64,000 nt of DNA from Pseudomonas ceruminis (GTDB lineage Bacteria > Pseudomonadota > Gammaproteobacteria > Pseudomonadales > Pseudomonadaceae), in NCBI RefSeq assembly GCF_021602025.1, contig NZ_BQHW01000008.1, positions 1-64,000 of the forward strand, read 5' to 3'. The position numbers were made by a program, and so were the translations under genes. This document shows positions 27,213 through 34,760 of the stretch, piece after piece; the stretch's first letter is position 1; each line of letters starts with the position of its first letter. The notes beneath the pieces are model-generated. The model did no database searches. It saw only the letters and a program-made list of their open reading frames with translations, and had not been told where the DNA came from.

Positions 27213-28528
27213 AGTCGATCCAGGCGCGCCTTAGCCTGGGCCTGGTAGCCGTGCTTGTGGTCGTTGGGGTGGTGCTCGCGCAGCTCACGTTGTGGCTGTT
27301 CGAGGCGGGCATGCAGCGCTACCTGGAAAACGGCCTGCGCAAGGAGAGCGAAAACCTGCTGGTGGCGCTGGTGCGCGGGCCAGCGGGCTTGCAGCTGGAT
27401 GAACGGCGTATCTCCGCGGCTTATCAGCGTCCATTTTCGGGCTACTACTTCCGAATCGATTTCGACCAGGGTACCTGGCGCTCGCGCTCGCTGTGGGACC
27501 TGGATATGCCCAAACCCTCAGCGCAGGGCCTTTCCGATAGCCACGAACTGGGCCCGGAAGGGCAACAATTGCTGGCGTTGCGTGCCGACTACCGGCGCTT
27601 GGGCCAGGACATTTCGATCACCGTGGCCCAAGACTATTCCCCGGTGCGCGAGGGCTTCAGGCGCCTGCAGCAGATCGGCCTGGGCATGGGGCTGGTGGCG
27701 CTGGTGCTGGTGCTGGTGCTGCAACGTATCACCGTTACCCGCTCGCTGCGGCCATTGGAACGCGCTCGCCAGCAGATTGCCCAGTTGCAGCAAGGCCAGC
27801 GCTCACAGCTCGATGCCCAGGTGCCCAGCGAATTGGCACCGCTGGTGGACCAGATCAACCATCTGCTGAGCCATACCGAGGACAGCTTGCGCCGCTCACG
27901 CAATGCCTTGGGCAACCTTGGGCACGCGCTGAAGACACCGTTGGCGGTGTTGCTGAGCCTGGCGTCCAGCGAGCGTCTGCAGGCCCTGCCCGACGTGCGT
28001 GTGCAACTGCGCGAGCAGCTTGAACAGATTCAGCAACGCCTGGCACGCGAACTGAACCGCGCGCGTTTGGCCGGCGATGCGCTGCCCGGCGCGCAGTTCG
28101 ACTGTGACGCTGAATTGCCGGGGTTGCTTGCCACCTTGGGGATGATCCATGGCGAAGGGCTGCTGCTGGAGCGGGATGTACCGCCCGGGCTGCTGTTGCC
28201 GTGGGACCGCGAGGATTTCCTGGAGCTGTTGGGCAACCTGCTGGACAACGCCTGCAAGTGGGCGGACAGCGAGGTGCGGCTGGGGATTGCGCCTGCTGAA
28301 AATAGCTACCAGGTCTGGGTCGACGATGATGGCCCGGGGATTCCTGCAGGCCAGCGCCTGCAGGTGCTGGAGCGCGGCTCGCGGTTGGATGAGCAGGTTG
28401 ATGGGCATGGGTTGGGGCTGGGTATCGTGCGCGATATCGTCGAAGCCTGGGGTGGGACCTTGGCACTGTTGGAGAGCCCGTTGGGCGGATTGCGGGTAAG
28501 TCTCGCGTTGCCGCGCAAAGTGCGTTGA
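27209..28528 (+). CDS. Sensor histidine kinase paired with the PepSY-linked response regulator
   Basis: 439 residues. Membrane helices at about 10-32 and 157-175 frame a periplasmic sensor domain of about 125 residues. HAMP-like linker, then the phospho-acceptor in L-G-H239-A-L-K-T-P-L, N-box N-L-L-D-N-A-C-K-W, and G-boxes D-D-D-G-P-G-I and G-H-G-L-G-L-G-I. The exact RExxE iron motif reported for BqsS was not found in the periplasmic part, so the stimulus is open. With PepSY proteins upstream, a cation or peptide signal in the periplasm is a reasonable inference. Confidence 0.93.
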   Translation: MKSIQARLSLGLVAVLVVVGVVLAQLTLWLFEAGMQRYLENGLRKESENLLVALVRGPAGLQLDERRISAAYQRPFSGYYFRIDFDQGTWRSRSLWDLDMPKPSAQGLSDSHELGPEGQQLLALRADYRRLGQDISITVAQDYSPVREGFRRLQQIGLGMGLVALVLVLVLQRITVTRSLRPLERARQQIAQLQQGQRSQLDAQVPSELAPLVDQINHLLSHTEDSLRRSRNALGNLGHALKTPLAVLLSLASSERLQALPDVRVQLREQLEQIQQRLARELNRARLAGDALPGAQFDCDAELPGLLATLGMIHGEGLLLERDVPPGLLLPWDREDFLELLGNLLDNACKWADSEVRLGIAPAENSYQVWVDDDGPGIPAGQRLQVLERGSRLDEQVDGHGLGLGIVRDIVEAWGGTLALLESPLGGLRVSLALPRKVR

Positions 28529-28628
28529 TTGGCGCGGTGCCCCTGACAGCACTGCAAAAAAATTGCAGTACAGCCTCATTTTTTTGAATTGGCCCCAGCC
28601 TGCCGCCAACCGGCACAATCATCCTCAC

Positions 28629-28704
28629 GAAACCTCCCGGTTTCCATCTCTCCACGGACGGAACCCCCTAGGGCCCAGGCCTCTTCTGCTGGGCTTTCTT
28701 TTTT
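28629..28704 (+). other. Structured leader ending in a terminator, upstream of the HPP/CBS gene
   Basis: Hairpin GAAACC-TCCC-GGTTTC (28629-28644), a spacer, then stem GCCCAG/CTGGGC (28673-28678 with 28689-28694, extendable by three pairs) followed by TTTCTTTTTT. The terminator lies 31 bases before the ATG at 28736. It could be an attenuator or riboswitch for that gene, a short independent RNA, or simply the end of the kinase transcript. It does not match a class I know. Confidence 0.5.
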
Positions 28705-28735
28705 AATCCGAAGTACTACGAATACGATCTTGCAA

Positions 28736-29893
28736 ATGTCTGCCTCGCGCTCCGAACGTCTTCTGCAGCGGCTGCTGCCGGCACCCCTGAATATCCCTCC
28801 CAAACAATGGCTGCGCGCGGGCATCGGCGCGCTGCTCGGCCTGTTCCTCGCCGGCTGGCTGACCAGCATGGCCTATGGGCCAAGCATCGCCTTGCACCTG
28901 CTGGGCCCTTTGGCCGCATCGGCGGTGCTGGTGTTTGCCGTGCATTCCGGGCCATTGGCCCAGCCCTGGCCGGTGGTGGGCAGCTATGCCTTGGCCGGTG
29001 CGGTGGGCCTGGCCATGCGCGAGGGCTTTGGCCCTGAACTATGGGTGGCGGCGGCTGCGCTGGGCCTCTCGCTCCTGGTGATGTGCCTGTTACGTTGCCT
29101 GCACCCACCGGGCGGCGGTGTGGCGGTGAGCGCGGTGCTGGCTGACTCGGGGCTGACGGCGATGGGGGATCACCTGCTCGAACCGGTGTTGCTCAACGCG
29201 CTGATCCTGGTGACGGTGGCGGTGCTGTACAACCGCATGACCGGTGTGCGCTACCCCAAGGGTGTGGCGCCGCGCAAAGACCTGCACCACACCCATGACC
29301 CACTGCCCAGCCAGCGTGTCGGCATCAGCGGCGCGGACCTGGACCAGGCCTTGGAAGAACTGGGTGAGTTCGTCGATGTGACCCGTGACGAACTCGAACG
29401 CATCATTCTGGCCACCGAACAGCATGCCCTGCAGCGCAGCCTCGGCGGCATCACTGCCGCTTCGGTGATGTCCCGCGATGTGCAGTTCGCCACGCCCGAC
29501 ACAACGCTGGAGCAGGCCTGGAAAATGCTCGACAACCACCACCTGAAGACCTTGCCGGTGCTACAGCAGGGCAAGCTGGTGGGTATCGTCAGCCTCAGCG
29601 ACCTGGTCGGCCCGGCCATGCAGCGTGGCCGGTTCACCTGGCGCGGCCTGTTCAACCGCAAGGCCGTGCGCATGGAACAGGTGATGAGCCGGCGCGTGGT
29701 CAGTGTCAGTGGCGAGCATCCGCTGGAGCGTTTGCTGCCGCTGCTGTGTGAGCAGGGCCTGCACTGCCTGCCTGTACTCGAAAACGGCCTGCTGGTTGGC
29801 GTGATTACCCAGACCGACTTGATCGCCGGCCTCAAACGCCAGTTGCTCAGTGCCGCGGGCAATGGTTCAGATCAGCGGGTCCCAGCGTTGTGA
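28736..29893 (+). CDS. HPP-family membrane protein with two CBS domains
   Basis: 385 residues. The N-terminal half (about 20-170) has four to five membrane helices and the family motif L-H123-P-P-G-G; plant HPP proteins move nitrite. The C-terminal half has a pair of CBS domains: V-M-S-R-D-V-Q-F-A-T-P...G-I-V-S-L-S-D-L at about 243-300 and V-M-S-R-R-V-V-S-V...G-V-I-T-Q-T-D-L at about 318-375, which usually bind adenine nucleotides. An ion or anion transporter gated by nucleotide is inferred. The ATG at 28736 follows a structured leader; the longer ORF is untranslated leader. Its 3' end overlaps the convergent LysR gene by 27 bases. Confidence 0.88.
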   Translation: MSASRSERLLQRLLPAPLNIPPKQWLRAGIGALLGLFLAGWLTSMAYGPSIALHLLGPLAASAVLVFAVHSGPLAQPWPVVGSYALAGAVGLAMREGFGPELWVAAAALGLSLLVMCLLRCLHPPGGGVAVSAVLADSGLTAMGDHLLEPVLLNALILVTVAVLYNRMTGVRYPKGVAPRKDLHHTHDPLPSQRVGISGADLDQALEELGEFVDVTRDELERIILATEQHALQRSLGGITAASVMSRDVQFATPDTTLEQAWKMLDNHHLKTLPVLQQGKLVGIVSLSDLVGPAMQRGRFTWRGLFNRKAVRMEQVMSRRVVSVSGEHPLERLLPLLCEQGLHCLPVLENGLLVGVITQTDLIAGLKRQLLSAAGNGSDQRVPAL

Positions 29894-30733
29894 CCAGTCG
29901 CTGGCGCCGGCTGCCACCAGCCGACGCAGCACGGCAAAGGCCTGCTGCAGGGCTTCGCTGTCGCGCTTGCGTGGGTACACCAGAAAGGTCGGGTAAGTGA
30001 ATTCCGGGGCTTGCGGCACGCGCTCGAAGACCCCGCTGTCCAGGTAGGCCTGCACTACACGGGTACGGAAATAACCACTGCCGCCCTGGTCGAGAATGAA
30101 CTGCAGGGCCAGCGGCCCGAGGTTGAAACTCAGCGTCGGGCGCGCGCAGTCTGGCAACGCCGCATCGTGCTGACGGCGGAACGCCTCGCCCCAGTCGATA
30201 TAGATATACGGCTCCGGTTTACCGACCCGGCGCACGCGAATCAGTTTTTCCTCCATCAACTGCTCCACCTGAAGGCCTGGGCCGTAGGTTGGCTGGTACA
30301 CCAGCGCGGCGTCCAGCAGGCCCATCTCCACCTTGCGCAGCAATGATTCACCGTCGCTCACCTCGCTGCGGATGGCATGGCTGGGCAACTCGCGGTGCAG
30401 CGCGCTGACCCATTCGAGCATCATCGGGTTACCCAGGCTTACCTCGCCTGCGATGTGCAGCACCTGCTGGCAGCCCTGGGGCAACGGCAGGTCGCGGCGC
30501 GCCGCCTCCCACGTCTGCACCAGCTGGTTGGCATAGCTGACAAAGGCTTCACCGTCGCTGGTCAGGCTGGCGCCGTTGCGGCTACGCACGAACAGCTGGC
30601 AGCCCAGTTGCTGTTCCAGGCGCTGCACGCGGGCGGTGATGGCCGTCTGTGACACGAACAGGCGTTCGGCGGCGGCGACCAGGCTGCCGCAACGCACGAT
30701 TTCCAGAAAGGTTCGGGCCTGATCGATATCCAT
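29867..30733 (-). CDS. LysR-family transcriptional regulator
   Basis: 288 residues. N-terminal winged helix with F-L-E-I-V-R-C-G-S-L-V-A-A-A-E-R-L-F-V-S-Q-T-A-I-T-A-R-V-Q-R-L-E, complete; the effector domain has normal length. It is divergent from prpE across a 180-base gap containing the palindrome CTGCAAATTTGCAG, so it may control prpE, but LysR genes often act elsewhere. The effector is unknown. Confidence 0.92.
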   Translation of the reverse strand: MDIDQARTFLEIVRCGSLVAAAERLFVSQTAITARVQRLEQQLGCQLFVRSRNGASLTSDGEAFVSYANQLVQTWEAARRDLPLPQGCQQVLHIAGEVSLGNPMMLEWVSALHRELPSHAIRSEVSDGESLLRKVEMGLLDAALVYQPTYGPGLQVEQLMEEKLIRVRRVGKPEPYIYIDWGEAFRRQHDAALPDCARPTLSFNLGPLALQFILDQGGSGYFRTRVVQAYLDSGVFERVPQAPEFTYPTFLVYPRKRDSEALQQAFAVLRRLVAAGASDWSQRWDPLI

Positions 30734-30804
30734 GGGCTGCTCTGTTGCACGAAAGGTGGCCTATTCTAGAGGCTTTGCCCCGCGATGGGGCGCATTTGCG
30801 CTGT

Positions 30805-30818
30805 CTGCAAATTTGCAG
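30805..30818. promoter_or_regulatory. Palindrome between the LysR gene and prpE
   Basis: CTGCAAATTTGCAG is a perfect 14-bp palindrome, 72 bp upstream of the LysR start and about 95 bp upstream of prpE. Candidate operator; not tested. Confidence 0.45.
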
Positions 30819-30913
30819 GTCGGTTGTGACTTAAGTCCCATGGCAGGCCCGGCGGGGCGGTCCATACTCAGGATTCGCCCTTCAATAACAACAAGTACCG
30901 GGTTTTCCTCAAC

Positions 30914-32803
30914 ATGACTTATCAGCACAGCTACGCCCACTCCATTGCCGACCCTGCCACCTTCTGGGCCGCACAGGCCAACCACCTGGCCTGGTACCGC
31001 AAACCTGCCCTTACCCTGCAGGAAAACCCCGACGGTACCCACCGCTGGTTTGCCGATGGGCGCCTGAACAGTTGCTACCTGGCCCTCGACCACCAGATCG
31101 AGCAAGGCCGCGGCGAGCAGACAGCGTTGATCTATGACTCGCCGGTAACCGGCACGCAGCAGCGTTTGAGCTACAACCAGCTGCGTGACGAAGTGGCGCG
31201 CCTGGCCGGCCTGCTGCGCCAGTTGGGAGTGGGCAAAGGGGATGGGGTGATCATCTACATGCCCATGGTGCCCCAGGCGGCCATGGCCATGCTCGCCTGT
31301 GCCCGCATCGGCGCGGTGCACTCGGTGGTATTTGGCGGTTTTGCCGCCAACGAGCTGGCCCTGCGCATCGACGATGCGCGCCCGGCGTTGTTGCTGACGG
31401 CCTCTTGCGGCCTGGAGTTCGACCGGGTGATCGAGTACAAGCCGCTGGTCGATCGTGCTTTGCAGGTGGCCCGGCACCAACCCCACCATGTGCTGGTGCT
31501 GCAACGCCCGCAGGCGCGCGCCCCGTTGCAGCCGGGCCGTGACCTGGACTGGCAGGCGTCACTGCCCAGCGCCGAGCCGGTGGCCCCGGTCGAGCTGGAT
31601 GCGGCCGACCCGTTGTACATCATGTACACCTCCGGGACCACAGGTAAACCCAAAGGCATCGTTCGCGAAAACGGCGGCAACGCGGTCGCGTTGTGTTACG
31701 CCATGCGCCACATTTATGGCATGCAGGCGGGCGACGTGTGGTGGGGCATTTCCGATGTCGGCTGGGTGGTTGGCCATTCGTTGATCGTCTACGGGCCGCT
31801 GATGAGCGGCTGCACCACGGTTTTCTACGAAGGCAAGCCCATTCGCACGCCCGATGCCTCGGCGTATTGGCGTGTGGTCGAGCAATACCGGGTCAACGCG
31901 CTGTTCTGCGCACCCACCGCCATGCGGGCGATCCGCAAGGAAGACCCGGACGGTGAAATGATCCGCCGACACGACCTCAGCTCCCTGCGGCAACTGTTCC
32001 TGGCCGGGGAAAAGCTCGATTCCAGTACCCACGAATGGCTGGAACGGGTCAGCGGCAAGCCAGTGCATGACCACTGGTGGCAGACCGAGACCGGCTGGCC
32101 GGTTACCGCACCGTGCGTGGGGCTTGATGGCAGCGCGGCGCGCCCCGGGTCGAGCAACCGCGCGGTACCGGGCTACCACGTGCGCGTGCTGGACGACGAG
32201 GGGCACCTGCTCGGCCCTGGCCATCAAGGTTCAATCGTTATCGCCCTGCCGCTACCACCCGGTTGCAGCCAGACCTTGTGGGGCGACCACGAGCGCTACC
32301 TGCAGGCTTACTTGCGCACCTACCCTGGCTATTACCACACCGGCGATGGTGGCTACCTCGATGACGATGGCTTCGTTTACATCATGGGCCGAACCGACGA
32401 TGTGATTAATGTCTCCGGCCATCGCCTGTCCACCGGCGAGATGGAAGACCTGGTAGCGCGTCACCCGGCGGTGGCCGAGTGCGCGGTGATCGGCGTGCAC
32501 GACGCGATCAAGGGGCAGGTGCCGTTGGCGCTGGTGGTGCTCAAGGATGGCGAGGGCATCGCCGAACCGCAGTTGCTGGTCGAACTGGTGGGCAGTGTGC
32601 GCGAAGCGATCGGGGCGCTGGCGTGTTTCAACCGCGTGCGGTTGGTCAAGCGGCTGCCCAAGACCCGTTCCGGGAAGATCCTGCGGGCGGTGCTGCGCAA
32701 GATTGCCGATGGCCAGGCCTATGTGCCGCCTTCGACCCTGGACGACCCGGCGGTGCTGGGGGAGATCGAGGCGGTGCTGGCGGACTTGCCTCGGGCTGGG
32801 TGA
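30914..32803 (+). CDS. prpE: Propionate-CoA ligase (acetyl-CoA synthetase family)
   Basis: 629-residue AMP-forming acyl-CoA synthetase. P-loop Y-T-S-G-T-T-G-K-P-K-G at about residues 238-248, W-W-Q-T-E-T-G-W, Y-H-T-G-D-G-G-Y-L-D-D-D-G, and the catalytic lysine in K-T-R-S-G-K-I-L-R. The N-terminal Y-A-H-S-I-A-D-P-A-T-F-W-A and the length agree with PrpE rather than the longer Acs. It activates propionate to propionyl-CoA, feeding PrpC. It is not in the prp operon but about 11 kb away; acetate or other short acids could also be used. Confidence 0.9.
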   Translation: MTYQHSYAHSIADPATFWAAQANHLAWYRKPALTLQENPDGTHRWFADGRLNSCYLALDHQIEQGRGEQTALIYDSPVTGTQQRLSYNQLRDEVARLAGLLRQLGVGKGDGVIIYMPMVPQAAMAMLACARIGAVHSVVFGGFAANELALRIDDARPALLLTASCGLEFDRVIEYKPLVDRALQVARHQPHHVLVLQRPQARAPLQPGRDLDWQASLPSAEPVAPVELDAADPLYIMYTSGTTGKPKGIVRENGGNAVALCYAMRHIYGMQAGDVWWGISDVGWVVGHSLIVYGPLMSGCTTVFYEGKPIRTPDASAYWRVVEQYRVNALFCAPTAMRAIRKEDPDGEMIRRHDLSSLRQLFLAGEKLDSSTHEWLERVSGKPVHDHWWQTETGWPVTAPCVGLDGSAARPGSSNRAVPGYHVRVLDDEGHLLGPGHQGSIVIALPLPPGCSQTLWGDHERYLQAYLRTYPGYYHTGDGGYLDDDGFVYIMGRTDDVINVSGHRLSTGEMEDLVARHPAVAECAVIGVHDAIKGQVPLALVVLKDGEGIAEPQLLVELVGSVREAIGALACFNRVRLVKRLPKTRSGKILRAVLRKIADGQAYVPPSTLDDPAVLGEIEAVLADLPRAG

Positions 32804-32812
32804 TTGTTGGTG

Positions 32813-32833
32813 GGGCCGCGGTGCGGCCCTTTT
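32813..32833 (+). terminator. Terminator of prpE
   Basis: Stem GGGCCGC-GGT-GCGGCCC followed by TTTT, 10 bases after the stop codon. Confidence 0.8.
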
Positions 32834-32849
32834 GCCATACAAGGCCAGG

Positions 32850-33923
32850 TCATTCAGGACCTACCTGATGCAACTGCCCCAGCCTGCTGCGGGTCCGCAT
32901 CAGGTCGGCGATTGCGCCATCCAGGCTTTGCTCCAGCGGTCGCCGGCCGATCACCGTCACGTGCCGGTCCTGGTCATACAGCACGTCCACCAGGTTGATG
33001 AAACGCTGTTGCGCCGCCAGCGAGCATTGCGATAAATCATCCAGCCCGTCGATGACCCAGGCATCGTACTGGCGGGCAAGCTGCAGGTAATCGATCACCG
33101 CCGTGGGCTGCTCGCACAGGTCGTCGAAGGCGAACATCACCTGTCTGTCGGCGCTGTGCAGCGCCCGCAGGTTGCGTTTATTGACGTCCAGCGTAAGCGG
33201 TTGCACGGCGGGCACCTTCAGCGCCTGGCGCTGCGCGGCATTACCGGGCCACACATAGTGCCCCTGGGTAAAGCGCTGGTGCTCACGGTTGGCGGGCAGG
33301 CTGCGAAAATCGGTATCGCCGCCCACCTCGAGCACGTCCATGCGGCCATTGATCAGGCGGATCACCGGCAAGAAGCGCTCGTGGTAAAGCGGGTTGGGCA
33401 ACAGCCCTTCGGGCGCGTAGTTGGAGGTCACCAGCAGGAAGATGCCACGGGCGAACAAGGCATTGAACAAGCGTGTAAGCAGCATGGCGTCGCCGATGTC
33501 ATGCACATGGAACTCGTCGAAGCACAAGACCCGGCAATTGCCGAGCAGTTCGTCCAGTGTTGCGCCCAGGGCATCGTCCAGGGAACGGTGGCGGTGCATG
33601 CCCTGGTGCAGGCGGGCGAAGAAGTCATGAAAATGCAGGCGCTGCTTGGCCTGCACCGGTACCGCCTGGAAAAAGCCGTCCAGCAACCAGCTCTTGCCGC
33701 GGCCAACCGCGCCGTACAGATACAGGCTGCGCGGTTGGCCGCCCTGCAATTGCGCAAGTGGCTCGGCCATGCACTGAATGACCCGGCGCTGGCCGGCGCT
33801 CAGCTGGTAGCCGCGGCTGCGTGCCGTGTCCTCGAACCAGCCGAGCAGTGGGCTATCGCTGGGCGAAGCGGCGCGTTTGCGCTGGCCGAGCTGAAGTAGC
33901 GAGGTAGGGATCCAGGCGGGCAC
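32850..33923 (-). CDS. zapE: AFG1/ZapE-like ATPase
   Basis: 357-residue P-loop ATPase of the AFG1 family; ZapE in E. coli binds FtsZ and is linked to division under stress. Walker A is G-A-V-G-R-G-K-S, Walker B is V-L-C-F-D-E-F-H-V-H-D, and sensor-1 is L-V-T-S-N-Y-A-P. GTG at 33923 is the best start, with AAGGAG seven bases upstream; a TTG six codons earlier has no ribosome site. Pseudomonads usually carry more than one member, so this may be a paralogue of the main ZapE; the symbol is tentative. Confidence 0.85.
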   Translation of the reverse strand: MPAWIPTSLLQLGQRKRAASPSDSPLLGWFEDTARSRGYQLSAGQRRVIQCMAEPLAQLQGGQPRSLYLYGAVGRGKSWLLDGFFQAVPVQAKQRLHFHDFFARLHQGMHRHRSLDDALGATLDELLGNCRVLCFDEFHVHDIGDAMLLTRLFNALFARGIFLLVTSNYAPEGLLPNPLYHERFLPVIRLINGRMDVLEVGGDTDFRSLPANREHQRFTQGHYVWPGNAAQRQALKVPAVQPLTLDVNKRNLRALHSADRQVMFAFDDLCEQPTAVIDYLQLARQYDAWVIDGLDDLSQCSLAAQQRFINLVDVLYDQDRHVTVIGRRPLEQSLDGAIADLMRTRSRLGQLHQVGPE

Positions 33924-34025
33924 CGCTGAGCTCCTTGGCAATGACAGGGCATGGCGCAGCTTGCCCGAGGGCGTTCCTTTTTAACAGTGGAAAAGTGCTG
34001 CGATGTGGATGCCGGGAGCGACTGC

Positions 34026-34268
34026 TCAGCCTTTGCGTTCCAGTTGACGTTCGATCATGTACTTGATGGTCAGGCGGCGTTCCTTTAGCTGGCGCAAGTC
34101 ATCATCCTGGAAGTTGCCCGCCGAAATCGATTCGGCGGCCAGAACCTGGTTGTCGATGTCCATGTACTCGTCCAGCAGGCGGTCGAGGTGTTTGTCCTGT
34201 TGGCGGCGCTGTTGCACGATTTCACGCGGGTAATGCAGGTCCTGGTACAGATCGTGGGAAACGGGCAT
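34026..34268 (-). CDS. DUF465 (YdcH-like) small coiled-coil protein
   Basis: 80-residue highly charged helical protein: H-L-D-R-L-L-D-E-Y-M-D-I-D-N-Q-V and L-R-Q-L-K-E-R-R-L-T-I-K-Y-M-I-E-R. This pattern defines DUF465, whose function is unknown. The start at 34268 is fixed by AAGGAGG just upstream (34274-34280). Monocistronic. Confidence 0.9.
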   Translation of the reverse strand: MPVSHDLYQDLHYPREIVQQRRQQDKHLDRLLDEYMDIDNQVLAAESISAGNFQDDDLRQLKERRLTIKYMIERQLERKG

Positions 34269-34539
34269 GGGGTCCTCCTTGGTAGGCGCAATTGGCTTAC
34301 CTGATTGGAAAGGCGATAAGTGATTGTGTTGGCGTGAAGCGGTGGAAAAACGACGGGTGGTTACCCCGCTAACCCTACGAACCACGGCAAAGGGCACTAA
34401 CTTGCTGTTTTAAAGCATTTTTTTTCAAAAAGTGCTTCCCAGGTGAAAAGAATGTTGTTAAAGTGCCGCGCATTCCAAGACAACAACCCAGTTGTCACCT
34501 CATTGGAATGGTCAGAGCAGCCATCGCTGCATCCGATAC

Positions 34540-34614
34540 AGGGGCGTCGCCAAGCGGTAAGGCAGCAGGTTTTGATCCTGCCATGCGTTGGTTCGAATCC
34601 AGCCGCCCCTGCCA
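34540..34614 (+). tRNA. tRNA-Gln (anticodon TTG)
   Basis: 75-nt cloverleaf. Acceptor stem AGGGGCG (34540-34546) with CGCCCCT (34604-34610); D arm with GCCAAGCGGTAAGGC; anticodon stem GCAGG/CCTGC around TTTTGAT, giving anticodon TTG; T arm with GGTTCGAATCC; G discriminator and encoded CCA. It closely resembles E. coli tRNA-Gln. No other tRNA lies in the window. Confidence 0.97.
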
Positions 34615-34712
34615 TTTTCTCTCGTTCAAATACCCATTCTTGATTCAGTGCAGGCGACGCCCGCGCTGGGATCTTCCGTTTCTGTCGCGCGTGCCAAGCC
34701 GTTGGCGGGTTG

Positions 34713-34751
34713 AACCCGTTCCAACAGGTCGGCGCGCCTGTGGAACGGGTT
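34713..34751. other. Long stem-loop after the hybrid kinase gene
   Basis: AACCCGTTCCAACAGG (34713-34728) pairs with CCTGTGGAACGGGTT (34737-34751) with a single bulged A. It lies 10 bases beyond the stop of the convergent-side kinase gene (minus strand). A T-run is lacking, so termination strength is doubtful. Confidence 0.5.
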
Positions 34752-34760
34752 TACCTGGTG

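Noticed and set aside
28629-28704. Reading the leader as a mini-ykkC (guanidine-II) riboswitch because of ACGG motifs
   Set aside because: The two ACGR-loop hairpins of that class are not present; the hairpin loops here are TCCC and a 10-nt loop.
33924-33941. TTG start for zapE at 33941
   Set aside because: The AAGGAG ribosome site lies downstream of it and is correctly spaced for GTG 33923.
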